Below, one piece after another: positions 15,838-24,572 of a stretch of DNA of 64,000 nt. The notes below the pieces were generated by a model. That model saw only the letters and a list, made by a program, of their open reading frames with translations, searched no databases and was not told the origin of the DNA. Positions within the stretch are counted from its first letter, which is position 1; the number at the start of each line of letters is the position of its first letter. The DNA is taken from positions 1 to 64,000 of the forward strand of contig NZ_MSQD01000013.1 in NCBI RefSeq assembly GCF_002102475.1, read 5' to 3'. The stretch comes from Thermoanaerobacterium sp. PSU-2 (GTDB lineage Bacteria > Bacillota > Thermoanaerobacteria > Thermoanaerobacterales > Thermoanaerobacteraceae). Both the position numbers and the translations under genes were made by a program.

Positions 15838-16751
15838 TTCGTTATCTCTTCATCTGCATTTTTATTGCTAAATAAAACTATATTATCTTTCTGCACAATC
15901 AATATACCTATAAGTATTACGATTGTGCCGATTACAAGCTGGATTGTGATCTTTTCCGATAAAAATATTGCCGCAATTATGCTAGCCAATATTGGCTTTG
16001 CAAAGAAAACCATAGATCCTATGCCAGTATTTACACTAGATAAACCTAAGAAATAAGTGTAATATGCAATGCCTGTAACAACTACCGTTAAATACAACAT
16101 CTGAGGAATAGCCTTTAGTGGCAAGTTAAAAACAGGATATTTGTTGTACAAAAGCAAAGGGATAAGAAGCAAACTTCCTATTATGAAAGATAGCGAATTC
16201 ATTACGACGCTGTCGTACTTAACAGTAAATTTCTTTCCCAACACTGTGTATACACCATACATGATTGACGATAAAACGAGAAATACAATTCCAGTAATAT
16301 GGTTTCCGCCAGAAATCAACTGCTTATAAAACACTATGATTAAACCTATTACGCCCAGTATCAAACCATAAATCTTGGTGCGATTTAATTCTTCGTTTAA
16401 CAGAATTGAAGCAGTGATCATTACAAAAAGAGGATTTGAGCTAAATATTACAGCAGAAAGGCTGGCGGATGTCATGTTTATCCCTATCTGCAAAAATGAC
16501 ATGCTAAACACCACATTAGTAAGCCCTATCAACACTAATAACCAAAAATCTTTAAATGCGATACGTAAATTTTTGCTTTTAATATTTTTTATGGCAATAG
16601 GCAGCAATATGAGTCCGCCTATAAAAAACCTGATGAAATTTATCTGAAGTGGATTTACAATGCCTGTCAGTGTTCTTCCTACCACCTCGTAAGTGCTGAA
16701 AAAAAGCACAGTTATGATAAGGTAAATATAACCTCTATTCAATCTTGACAC
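15834..16751 (-). CDS. EamA/DMT superfamily transporter
   Basis: A 305-residue protein with ten predicted membrane helices arranged as two EamA repeats (about residues 5-140 and 150-290). The typical end-of-repeat pattern (LNEELNRTKIYGLILGVIGL, then LSEKITIQLVIGTIVILIGI) is present. Family members export metabolites such as amino acids, or import nucleotide sugars; the substrate cannot be predicted. It is monocistronic and convergent with the formamidase gene. Confidence 0.85.
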   Translation of the reverse strand: MSRLNRGYIYLIITVLFFSTYEVVGRTLTGIVNPLQINFIRFFIGGLILLPIAIKNIKSKNLRIAFKDFWLLVLIGLTNVVFSMSFLQIGINMTSASLSAVIFSSNPLFVMITASILLNEELNRTKIYGLILGVIGLIIVFYKQLISGGNHITGIVFLVLSSIMYGVYTVLGKKFTVKYDSVVMNSLSFIIGSLLLIPLLLYNKYPVFNLPLKAIPQMLYLTVVVTGIAYYTYFLGLSSVNTGIGSMVFFAKPILASIIAAIFLSEKITIQLVIGTIVILIGILIVQKDNIVLFSNKNADEEITN

Positions 16752-16816
16752 CTTCTTATGTAAATTTTACAATACACTTTTATTATATACCCTGTGTCAA
16801 GATTGTCGTTAAGGTT

Positions 16817-18268
16817 TTACACACTTTTCTCATATTTTAAATCAAACTTAATACAAGCTCCCCCGCCATCTATATTATAAGCTTCTATTTTCCCGCCATG
16901 AGCCTCTACCAACTTCTTTGCAATGTAAAGTCCCAGACCGACGTGTCCATCTTCTGATGATCTTGACATATCTCCTCTGTAAAACCTTTCAAAAACATGT
17001 GTTAAGTCTTTCTTGCTGAATCCGCTGCCCGAATCACAAACTGTTATACTTATTTTATATTCATCGATATTACATTTTATCTTTATCATTCCTGATTTAG
17101 GCGTATATCTCACACTGTTAATAACGATGTTATCCATTATCCTCTCAAACTTTTGAGCATCAATATATATCATTGTTTTATCATGCCTTTGATCTAAAAT
17201 ATCTAAATCGAAATCTAAACTTTTGTCTTTTGAAATTTGTTTATATTCATCTATTTTACGTGTCAAGAAATCTTTTATATTTATTTGACTAAAATTAAGA
17301 TTGGCTGGTAAATCATCTAATTCAGACATAAAAAGCATCATCTTCACGATCTTTATACATTTATCAGCATTCTCAACAATCACGTCTAAATACTTTTTAA
17401 ATTTTAACTTGTCGTCTATACAATCATCAAGCAATGATTCAGCGTATCCTCTGATTATTGAAATAGGTGTTTTCAAATCATGGGCAAGGGATTCTACCAT
17501 TTCACGCCTTTCCTGCTCTACTTTCCACTGGGCGATAAGAGAATTTTTTAATTCATCTTTCATATCATTAAATGCTGCACATAAACTACCAAGTTCATTA
17601 TCCGCTTTATAATCAATGTCAAAATTGAGATCTCTTTCTTTTATTTTTCTTGACGCTTCAATAATCAAATTTAAAGGCTTTCTTATATTTTTAGTAAATT
17701 CTAGAGAAAAAAGTATTGTAAATAAAGCAATGTAAATAAACGGCGAAAATACTATTATTATAAATAATGGCTCGTATAAAATTCTGTCTATCTTATTAAT
17801 AAAATAAGGCGTTAATGTATAAGACAGTGAAACAGCACCTTCTATCGTACCTTGCTTATTTATTATCGGTATGACTTTATAATAGCTACCTTTTATACCA
17901 GATGTCGTATTTATAATTTTAAACAGCTCATCTCTATTCCTAATCAGCTTCTGATTATCAGTGCCATATATTTTATCGCCATTTTGATTCATCACCTGAT
18001 ACTTAATACCTCTTTTTGGTATGATTTTGTCAATTTTACTTTTATTGTAAATATTTAATATATCCGGCCCATACCCTCGAATCTTGCTTTCGATTGAAGG
18101 AATCATCTTCTCATAGTAATTCGCCGGATAAACCTTTTTATACTGAATATTTATAAATGCCAGATATCCTATATAATACGTCACTATAGTTGCCAGTATG
18201 CTTAATATCAATATAGAAACAAAATATATAATAAACTGTGTCTTTAGCGGTTTATTTTTAAATATCAT
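16817..18268 (-). CDS. sensor histidine kinase, lantibiotic-system (SpaK/NisK-like) type
   Basis: A 483-residue membrane kinase. Two hydrophobic segments (about residues 8-32 and 165-190) flank an extracytoplasmic domain of about 130 residues. A HAMP-like linker follows, then the phosphoacceptor motif SLAHDLKTPISIIRGYAESL, an N-box (NIVINSVRYTPKSGMIKI), and ATP lids (DSGSGFSKKDLTHVFERFYR, GHVGLGLYIAKKLVEAHGG). The ATG at 18268 overlaps the regulator stop codon (ATGA). The operon with a lantibiotic-immunity-type ABC transporter suggests that it senses a peptide antibiotic. Confidence 0.88.
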   Translation of the reverse strand: MIFKNKPLKTQFIIYFVSILILSILATIVTYYIGYLAFINIQYKKVYPANYYEKMIPSIESKIRGYGPDILNIYNKSKIDKIIPKRGIKYQVMNQNGDKIYGTDNQKLIRNRDELFKIINTTSGIKGSYYKVIPIINKQGTIEGAVSLSYTLTPYFINKIDRILYEPLFIIIVFSPFIYIALFTILFSLEFTKNIRKPLNLIIEASRKIKERDLNFDIDYKADNELGSLCAAFNDMKDELKNSLIAQWKVEQERREMVESLAHDLKTPISIIRGYAESLLDDCIDDKLKFKKYLDVIVENADKCIKIVKMMLFMSELDDLPANLNFSQINIKDFLTRKIDEYKQISKDKSLDFDLDILDQRHDKTMIYIDAQKFERIMDNIVINSVRYTPKSGMIKIKCNIDEYKISITVCDSGSGFSKKDLTHVFERFYRGDMSRSSEDGHVGLGLYIAKKLVEAHGGKIEAYNIDGGGACIKFDLKYEKSV

Positions 18269-18960
18269 AAAACCTTCTCCCATTTATAACCTATTCCCCA
18301 CACTGTCTTAATATATTCTGTATCAGGATCAAGGTTCTCAATTTTTGCTCTTATATTTTTAATATGCTCTGTAACTGTAGTAGTGTCACCTTCTGCATCA
18401 AAACCCCATACTTTTTCATATATCTGTTCTTTTGAAAATACTTGACCGGGATGAAGCGACAAAAGCTCTAAAACATCAAATTCTTTTTTTGTAAGCCCAA
18501 TAGGATTCCCATTCACCATCACTTCCCGCGACTTTAAATCTATTGTAATGTTTTTAAAATTTAATAAAGCCCTTTTTCCTTCTTCATTTAATAAAATTGC
18601 TCGCTTTTCCCTTCGCAAATGTGCATCTATCCTTGCTAACAATTCCTTTAAGCTAAATGGTTTTACAACATAATCATCACCACCTAAGGCAAATCCCTTT
18701 ATCCTGTCCATTTCGCTTTGTTTTGCACTTAAAAATACGATGGGACAAATTACAGTATCCCTTATCTTACGGCAAACTTCATACCCATCAATATCAGGCA
18801 TCATAATATCAAGCACTATAAGATCCGGCATTTCTTTAGCTTTTTCAATTCCTTCCTTGCCATTATAAGCAGTCAGAACAGTATTGCCCTTTCTTTCAAG
18901 CGAATCTTTTAACAAATCAGCTATCTCTTTCTCATCATCAATAATTAATATTTTACTCAT
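18265..18960 (-). CDS. OmpR-family response regulator
   Basis: A 231-residue regulator. The receiver domain shows IIDDEKEI, the phosphoacceptor Asp in LIVLDIMMPDIDGYEV, PIVFLSAK and KPF. The C-terminal winged helix begins at about residue 130 (LLNFKNITIDLKSREVMVNG). It shows FDVLELLSLHPGQVFSKEQI and the DNA-binding TVTEHIKNIRAKIENLDPDT. It overlaps both the upstream permease gene (8 bases) and the kinase gene (4 bases). It probably binds the direct repeats in the promoter of this operon. Confidence 0.92.
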   Translation of the reverse strand: MSKILIIDDEKEIADLLKDSLERKGNTVLTAYNGKEGIEKAKEMPDLIVLDIMMPDIDGYEVCRKIRDTVICPIVFLSAKQSEMDRIKGFALGGDDYVVKPFSLKELLARIDAHLRREKRAILLNEEGKRALLNFKNITIDLKSREVMVNGNPIGLTKKEFDVLELLSLHPGQVFSKEQIYEKVWGFDAEGDTTTVTEHIKNIRAKIENLDPDTEYIKTVWGIGYKWEKVL

Positions 18961-19726
18961 ACATTTTCCTGCCTTCCCATCTCTTAAACCATATTATACC
19001 ACCAACAATCATAAATATAAAAAACAATGAAGCAAAGATGAACCCACTGGCGATTTGATTAATCAATTCTCCGGACGATATTATTTTAGGCGGATATGTC
19101 ATGCTTGATGTAAAAAGAAGATATGCACCAGGAAGTTCTGATAACCTCACAGGCCATGCCCATGGGATATAAGTCCATATACTATTGCCTAAGTTCGTAG
19201 ACATAAGCGCAGCAACTAACATGCCAAAGCCCCCAAATCCAATTGATGCTCCTAATCCCCATGCAAAACTAATCCACATATACATAGACAATAATGATAA
19301 TGCGCCGATTGATTCTAAAATAAAAGACGCTATATAGATGACCCACGGAAAATTCCCACGTAATATTTCAAACCCAATTCCAAAAATAAATATTGAAATT
19401 ATCAAACTTATCTGTATTGATAATGCTATAATTATGAATTTGCCAATGTATAAACTGCTCCTTTCAAAATTATTGCCAAACAAGTTTATGAAACCTCCAG
19501 CATTCTCCTCCTGATTTGCAGCCAAACCAAATAATAAGCCAGCCACAATCGGAACAACCACTGCCGTCCAGATTTCAAAAAAGGCTTGATGTATATAAAA
19601 TTCAGATAAAGATCTTACTGATGAGTACCATAGAAGTGCAGATGAAAACAATACTGGAAGCAAAAATGTAATATATCTTAAAGGCGTACGTTTAGTCTTT
19701 ATTATTTCAGAATACAATATCTTCAT
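18953..19726 (-). CDS. lantibiotic-immunity-type ABC permease (MutG/SpaG-like)
   Basis: A 257-residue permease with six predicted membrane helices. The N-terminus (MKILYSEIIKTKRTPLRYIT) and the central WTAVVVPIVAGLLFGLAANQEENAGGF match the permease subunits of lantibiotic self-protection ABC transporters. The IWTYIPWAWPVRLSELP segment is characteristic and also appears in the sister permease. The start overlaps the stop of the preceding permease gene (TGATG). No lantibiotic precursor or modification gene is nearby, so it probably defends against external peptides. Confidence 0.82.
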   Translation of the reverse strand: MKILYSEIIKTKRTPLRYITFLLPVLFSSALLWYSSVRSLSEFYIHQAFFEIWTAVVVPIVAGLLFGLAANQEENAGGFINLFGNNFERSSLYIGKFIIIALSIQISLIISIFIFGIGFEILRGNFPWVIYIASFILESIGALSLLSMYMWISFAWGLGASIGFGGFGMLVAALMSTNLGNSIWTYIPWAWPVRLSELPGAYLLFTSSMTYPPKIISSGELINQIASGFIFASLFFIFMIVGGIIWFKRWEGRKMYE

Positions 19727-20484
19727 CAATTTAGATCTCTCCTTTGAAACCAAATCATAGTAAGAATTGAGAATATCAAAAACGCTAAAACCGATACGAT
19801 AACGCCTATCGGGATTACCGATGGATCTCTTAAAGAGTCATTAATCTGTAATAATGTACCGTTAGGGTGAACACCTATTATTGGACACATAAGCCTTATT
19901 GGCCAGCTCCATGGAATATAGATCCAATATGATTTCGAAGCTCCAATCACACCGATAATAAGTCCTACAAACCCTAAGGCAATGCTATAAAATGTTCCTT
20001 TCATAGTTGCCAGCCATAATTCCAAAGGAATAAGAGCAAGTGATGTAACCCATGTAAAAAATCCTCCTGCAATTATTTTACTCCAAGGAATATTTCCACC
20101 TGCCGTTATTGTTCCTGTTATAATAATAGCAATAATCAAAACCAATGTTGACAAAAATGTATAAAAGGCCATTATCAATATTTTACCTATCCATATTTTG
20201 TGTATAGGAACATTGCGACTTTTTATACTTCGATATCCGCCAGATTTTTTCTCATGCAAAGCTACCAGCGATGCATAAAGTGCCAAGCCAATCGGTATAA
20301 AAATTACCGGCCACCAATTGTAAACCAAATCAATAAGAAGTTGCCATGGCATAAGATAATTTGCAGGCATAAATATCTTCTGTGGCAGTGCATACAGCAC
20401 AAAAAACAGCGGCGCAAACATAATAAGTTTTCTCATAAATGTCCTTCTGTACTTTAAATTTTCTGATTTCAAGATATTAATCAT
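19726..20484 (-). CDS. lantibiotic-immunity-type ABC permease (MutE/SpaE-like)
   Basis: A 252-residue permease with six predicted helices. It shares the order LLIDLVYNWWPVIFIPIGLALYASLVALHEKKSGGYRSIK and the segment SYWIYIPWSWPIRLMCPI with its neighbour, which points to paralogous subunits forming a heterodimeric channel. The ATG at 20484 is used (GAGGTG upstream). It overlaps the ATPase stop codon by 8 bases. A GTG nine bases earlier is an alternative. Confidence 0.82.
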   Translation of the reverse strand: MINILKSENLKYRRTFMRKLIMFAPLFFVLYALPQKIFMPANYLMPWQLLIDLVYNWWPVIFIPIGLALYASLVALHEKKSGGYRSIKSRNVPIHKIWIGKILIMAFYTFLSTLVLIIAIIITGTITAGGNIPWSKIIAGGFFTWVTSLALIPLELWLATMKGTFYSIALGFVGLIIGVIGASKSYWIYIPWSWPIRLMCPIIGVHPNGTLLQINDSLRDPSVIPIGVIVSVLAFLIFSILTMIWFQRRDLN

Positions 20485-21175
20485 TTTTTTCACCTCTCAC
20501 TACATTAAAAAATAACTGTTCAATGTCTTGCTTTTCGTCTATTGTTCCTTGATATTTAAGCTTGCCATTACTTATAATACCTATTGTATCAACAAGCTTT
20601 GAAACTTCTGTTAATATATGACTTGACAATATTACTGTAATCCCCATTTTCTGAAAAGACTTTATTAATTCTCGAAGATTCTGTATACCTATAGGATCTA
20701 AACCATTGGATGGCTCATCAAGTATTAACAAATCAGGATTTCCTAATAAAGCAATGGCAATACCTAATCTCTGTTTCATGCCTGTAGAAAATTGTGATAC
20801 GAGTTTTTTGCCTGCATCATTTAAGCCTACAATTTCTAGAACTTCTTTAATCCTCTCATCAGCAATTCCAATTAATCTTGCGTGAACTAAAAGATTCTCA
20901 TACGCCGTCAAATTCCCATATAGAGCAGGCGACTCAATAAGTGCACCAATTTTATCAAGATGCTCTCTTCGCCACCTCTCTCCAAATACAAATATTTCAC
21001 CTGATGTTGGATGAAGTAAACCAGTTAACATCTTTAATGTAGTAGATTTACCAGCACCATTAGGTCCAAGAAGTCCGTATATAGATCCTTTAGGAACTTT
21101 TAATGAAATGTCATTTACAACTAAGTGTTTCCCATAAGACTTTTTTAAATTTCTCGTTTCAAGTATATATTCCAT
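20477..21175 (-). CDS. ABC transporter ATP-binding protein, lantibiotic-immunity type
   Basis: A 232-residue ATPase that powers the two permeases. Motifs: Walker A GPNGAGKST, Q-loop GALIESPALYGNLTAYENL, signature QFSTGMKQRLGIA, Walker B DLLILDEPSNGLD and H-loop ILSSHIL. The Q-loop GALIE(S/N)PALY pattern is typical of the BcrA/SpaF/NukF group that protects against bacitracin and lantibiotics. The ATG at 21175 with AAAGGTGG upstream is chosen. First gene of a five-gene operon (ATPase, two permeases, regulator, kinase). Confidence 0.9.
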   Translation of the reverse strand: MEYILETRNLKKSYGKHLVVNDISLKVPKGSIYGLLGPNGAGKSTTLKMLTGLLHPTSGEIFVFGERWRREHLDKIGALIESPALYGNLTAYENLLVHARLIGIADERIKEVLEIVGLNDAGKKLVSQFSTGMKQRLGIAIALLGNPDLLILDEPSNGLDPIGIQNLRELIKSFQKMGITVILSSHILTEVSKLVDTIGIISNGKLKYQGTIDEKQDIEQLFFNVVRGEKND

Positions 21176-21215
21176 AATATGCCACCTTTCTTTCATCATT
21201 TTGTTCGATGTTTGT

Positions 21216-21250
21216 ATTATAAAATCAAATTATAAAGAATTTATAAAGAA
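21216..21250 (-). promoter_or_regulatory. promoter with 11-bp-spaced direct repeats (response-regulator site)
   Basis: TTATAAAGAA occurs at 21230-21239 and again at 21241-21250, exactly 11 bp apart. A TATAAT -10 element (minus strand, 21221-21216) lies 8 bases downstream. The -35 position falls inside the repeats and is a poor match to TTGACA. This is the layout of an OmpR-family activated promoter and fits autoregulation by the operon's own regulator. Confidence 0.6.
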
Positions 21251-21268
21251 ATATTTTCATTTTCCTCT

Positions 21269-21296
21269 TTGATTAATTAGCAAATAATGTTATAAT
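21269..21296 (+). promoter_or_regulatory. promoter of the ferritin-like gene
   Basis: TTGATT (21269-21274) and TATAAT (21291-21296) are 16 bases apart, about 45 bases before the start codon. It diverges from the ABC operon promoter. Confidence 0.6.
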
Positions 21297-21341
21297 ATTA
21301 TTAGAAGAAAATTATTATTTATTGATAATGGAGATGATTAT

Positions 21342-21830
21342 ATGAATCCTTTAGAGTATGCAATCAAAATGGAACTGGATGGTGCACAGTACTACAATAA
21401 TCAAGCTGAATTGAATAAAGACAATGAACTTTACAATGTATTTAAAGAGATGGCAAAAGATGAAATGACACATGCAGAAATACTAAAAAACAAAATGAAC
21501 GAAATTACATTTGAATTAAAAGATGATAGGAATTTAGAAAGGGCTAAAAATATATTTTTCAGCGCAAAAGATTTTAAAAATAACATTAAAGATATACCGG
21601 GACAGATTGAAGGATACCGGCTAATTTTAGATAAAGAAAAAGAAAGCATAGATCTCTATAAAAAGTTTTTAAACGACACCAATGATGTAAAAGAAAGTGA
21701 AATCTTCAAATACCTTATAAAGCAGGAAGAAGAGCATTATAGTATAATCGAAGACATAATAACATTGTTAAATCATTCTTATGAATGGGTCGAATCCGCC
21801 GAATTTGGTATAAGAAAAGAAGAATATTAA
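21342..21830 (+). CDS. ferritin-like (rubrerythrin-type diiron) protein
   Basis: A 162-residue four-helix protein. Glu residues in AIKMELDGAQYY, in DEMTHAEIL (ExxH), in LDKEKESIDLY and in KQEEEHYSII (second ExxH) are placed as the diiron ligands of rubrerythrin-like proteins. There is no C-terminal rubredoxin domain. Such proteins handle peroxide or oxygen stress in anaerobes. The start is preceded by GGAGATG. It is monocistronic and ends in a clear terminator. Confidence 0.85.
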   Translation: MNPLEYAIKMELDGAQYYNNQAELNKDNELYNVFKEMAKDEMTHAEILKNKMNEITFELKDDRNLERAKNIFFSAKDFKNNIKDIPGQIEGYRLILDKEKESIDLYKKFLNDTNDVKESEIFKYLIKQEEEHYSIIEDIITLLNHSYEWVESAEFGIRKEEY

Positions 21831-21835
21831 TACAT

Positions 21836-21863
21836 AAGGACAGGCTTTCACCTGTCCTTTTTA
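21836..21863 (+). terminator. terminator of the ferritin-like gene
   Basis: AAGGACAGG and CCTGTCCTT form a 9-bp stem around CTTTCA, followed by TTTTATCG. It also lies just past the convergent cstA gene and may serve both. Confidence 0.85.
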
Positions 21864-21869
21864 TCGCTT

Positions 21870-23666
21870 TTAATTAGATGTTTCTAAATTTGCAGCCACA
21901 TCTTGAGAATGCATTTCCCTGTATATCTTAATCCACTTTACCACACAATCGATGCTTATAGCTACAGCTAATAGCAAAATTATTATCGAAAAAACTATTA
22001 AAACTGTATTGCCTGATGGCAGGTAGTTTGTCACAATATTTAGATATGCTGCCGTAACTGTCGTAACTATCATGAATGCAAATGGCACTGCTGTTATGGC
22101 AACATACTTTGCCTTCCCTCTCTTTAAAAGCATCGTCGTCCCGATTGCTAATGCAATTGATGCCAAAAGCTGATTCGATGTACCAAATAAAGGCCATATG
22201 GTAGATATACTGCCATTGTACACCAAATAACCCCACGCAGATGTAAATACAACGCTTGTGATTATGATACCTGGCCACCAATTCTTATTTTTTAATGGCT
22301 TGTAGATATATCCACCAGCTTCTTGCAAAACGTACCTTCCGATTCTTGTACCTGCATCGACTGTCGTCAGTATAAACAATGCTTCAAATAGTATTGAGAA
22401 ATGATACAAATACGACATTAATTCTTTAAAACCTGGTATCGATGAGAAAATGTAAGACATGCCTACGCCTAAAGTAACTGCACCACCAGTCCTTCCTGCC
22501 AAAGTTTCTCCCACAGCTTTTGAAAGTGCAGGAAGATCAACAGTATTCATTCCGAGATGGGCAAAGATTTGTGGCGGTACATTTATTGCAAAATAATCAC
22601 CAGGATGCAAGCTGGTAGCAGCAATAAGCGCCATTATAGATACAAACCCTTCTACAAGCATCGCCCCATATCCTATAGGCAAAATGTCTTTTTCACTTTT
22701 AATCATCTTAGGCGTTGTACCTGTAGCTATGAGAGAATGGAATCCTGACAGTGCACCACATGCAATAGTTATAAACACATAAGGCCATACTTTACCGGGT
22801 ATTATAGGTCCACCACCATGAATGAATTTCGTGGTTAAAGGCATTCTTATCAATGGGTTTACAAATATAACTCCCACAGCTAACAATGTTATAACGCCGA
22901 TCTTCATATAAGTGCTAAGATAATCCCTCGGTGTCAAAAGCAGCCATACTGGCAAAACTGCAGCCACAAGTCCGTATATAGCTATGATAATCGTCATCTG
23001 GTGTTGATTGAATGTAAGATATGGTGCCAATGCTGAATGCTGGATTGCAGGACCGGATACAACTGACAGTATCATTAGCGCCACACCGATTATGGTAGCT
23101 TCAGACACTTTATTAGGTCTTATCCATCTCATGTAGATAGCCATAAATAATGCGATAGGTATTGTAGCACCTACGGTAAAAGTTCCCCATGAGCTATTAA
23201 AAAGAGAATTCACGACAACGATTGCAAGTCCTGCGACGGTAATAAGCAAGATAAATATCACAGCCATCGTTGCAGCAAACCCTGAAAATTTGCCAACTTC
23301 CGCTCTTGCAATTTCTGCCAGTGATTTACCTTCATGACGTACAGATGCAAACAAAATGACCATGTCATGCACTGCGCCTGCCAAAACTGCGCCTATCAAT
23401 ATCCAAAGTGCTCCAGGCAAGTAACCAAATTGTGCAGCAAGAACCGGGCCTACCAATGGACCTGCCCCTGCTATAGCTGCAAAATGATGTCCAAAAAGCA
23501 CCCATTTATTTGTAGGTACATAGTCGTAACCATTTTCCAACTCATAAGCAGGGGTCTTTTTCGTCTCGTCCAAAACTAAAACTTTTGATGCTATAAATGC
23601 GCCGTAAAAACGGTATGCTAATGCAAATATACATGCAGCAGCAATGACTAATACAATAGCACTCAT
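21870..23666 (-). CDS. cstA: carbon starvation / pyruvate transporter CstA family
   Basis: A 598-residue membrane protein with about sixteen helices. The N-terminal CstA signature is visible in LENGYDYVPTNKWVLFGHHF and AAIAGAGPLVGPVLAAQFGY, and conserved later blocks include GALSGFHSLIATGTTPKM and LFGTSNQLLA. CstA and its paralogue BtsT in E. coli import pyruvate and sometimes peptides under carbon limitation. The neighbouring LytS/LytR-type two-component genes match the BtsS/BtsR arrangement. A stem-loop that covers the ribosome binding site precedes the gene. Confidence 0.92.
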   Translation of the reverse strand: MSAIVLVIAAACIFALAYRFYGAFIASKVLVLDETKKTPAYELENGYDYVPTNKWVLFGHHFAAIAGAGPLVGPVLAAQFGYLPGALWILIGAVLAGAVHDMVILFASVRHEGKSLAEIARAEVGKFSGFAATMAVIFILLITVAGLAIVVVNSLFNSSWGTFTVGATIPIALFMAIYMRWIRPNKVSEATIIGVALMILSVVSGPAIQHSALAPYLTFNQHQMTIIIAIYGLVAAVLPVWLLLTPRDYLSTYMKIGVITLLAVGVIFVNPLIRMPLTTKFIHGGGPIIPGKVWPYVFITIACGALSGFHSLIATGTTPKMIKSEKDILPIGYGAMLVEGFVSIMALIAATSLHPGDYFAINVPPQIFAHLGMNTVDLPALSKAVGETLAGRTGGAVTLGVGMSYIFSSIPGFKELMSYLYHFSILFEALFILTTVDAGTRIGRYVLQEAGGYIYKPLKNKNWWPGIIITSVVFTSAWGYLVYNGSISTIWPLFGTSNQLLASIALAIGTTMLLKRGKAKYVAITAVPFAFMIVTTVTAAYLNIVTNYLPSGNTVLIVFSIIILLLAVAISIDCVVKWIKIYREMHSQDVAANLETSN

Positions 23667-23676
23667 AAATTAAGAC

Positions 23677-23704
23677 CTCCTTATATTTTTGATTCTATAA
23701 GGAG
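23677..23704 (-). promoter_or_regulatory. stem-loop covering the cstA ribosome binding site
   Basis: CTCCTTATA and TATAAGGAG form a perfect 9-bp stem around a 10-base loop. The 3' arm on the mRNA contains the AAGGAGG Shine-Dalgarno sequence of cstA. Formation of the stem would block translation. No T run follows, so it does not look like a terminator. Confidence 0.6.
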
Positions 23705-23804
23705 TATAAAATAAAGGTAAATAAAATTCATCGATTATTCCATGAAAGTAAACGATAAAGGGATAAAAAGAAATATACGTTATCAAAAAGAAATGTTTAC
23801 ATTT

Positions 23805-24572
23805 CTAATTTCTGCTAAGGCCTAATATCGCTTTAAGTTCCTTTATCTTATTTTTGCCGACAGAAATTTTAGTTTTTTTATCGTCATTCATTGTAAGCCA
23901 ATAAGTCCCTTTAAACCACGGCAGTATCTCTGCAACGTTATTCAAATTAACTATGAAGCTTTTTTGCACCCTTAAGAATAATGGCTCTTTAAGTCGGCTC
24001 TCTAAATTCTTCATGGTATCGTTGTATTCAAATATGTCGTTTTTGGTTTTTATTAAGACTTTACCTTCCATCGCTTCTGCATACACGATTTCATCAAAAT
24101 CTATAAGCCTTATCCTGCCAAACTTCTCAACAGGCAACTTATTAAATTGCTTTTCAAAGAATTTCGCCTCGTTGTCTATATAGTTTTTCCATTGATCCGG
24201 TTTATCTATCATCCCGGCTATTTTATTGATGGTTTTACTTAATCTGCATGGATTTATGGGTTTTAAAAGATAGTCAACAGCACCAATCTCAAATGCATCT
24301 ACCGCATAGCTATCGTACGCTGTGACAAATATGACTAATGGCACCTTCTCAAGTGATGATATATTGCTTGCAACATTGATGCCATTTATCTTTGGTATGT
24401 CTATATCTAAAAAGACCACATCAGGTTTTAAACTTATAATCTTTTCAAACGCCTCTGTACCGTTTGTAGCTGTCCCTACGACTTCTAAAGTATTCTTATA
24501 ATCCTCTAAAAGATGTTTTAATCCTTCTATTGCAGGAATTTCATCGTCCACTATTAGAGACCTTAAAACCAC
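23805..24572 (-). CDS. LytTR-family response regulator
   Basis: A 255-residue regulator with a receiver domain (LIVDDEIPAIEGL; phosphoacceptor Asp in VVFLDIDIPKINGI; ITAYDSYAVDAFEIGAVDYLLKP split by VFV) and a C-terminal LytTR DNA-binding domain (about residues 150-250, RIRLIDFDEIVYAEAMEGKV, PLFLRVQKSFIVNLNNVAEI). It starts at a GTG with GGAGG nine bases upstream, and overlaps the kinase gene. Family members bind paired direct repeats upstream of target genes. The adjacent cstA is the likely target, as in BtsR control of btsT. Confidence 0.9.
   Translation of the reverse strand: MVLRSLIVDDEIPAIEGLKHLLEDYKNTLEVVGTATNGTEAFEKIISLKPDVVFLDIDIPKINGINVASNISSLEKVPLVIFVTAYDSYAVDAFEIGAVDYLLKPINPCRLSKTINKIAGMIDKPDQWKNYIDNEAKFFEKQFNKLPVEKFGRIRLIDFDEIVYAEAMEGKVLIKTKNDIFEYNDTMKNLESRLKEPLFLRVQKSFIVNLNNVAEILPWFKGTYWLTMNDDKKTKISVGKNKIKELKAILGLSRN

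Noticed and set aside
23711-23752. cre-like or LytTR sites upstream of cstA as a firm call
   Set aside because: The cre match lacks the central CG and the repeated TTTAC(C/T)TT(T/C)AT boxes are spaced unusually, so they are kept only as a note.
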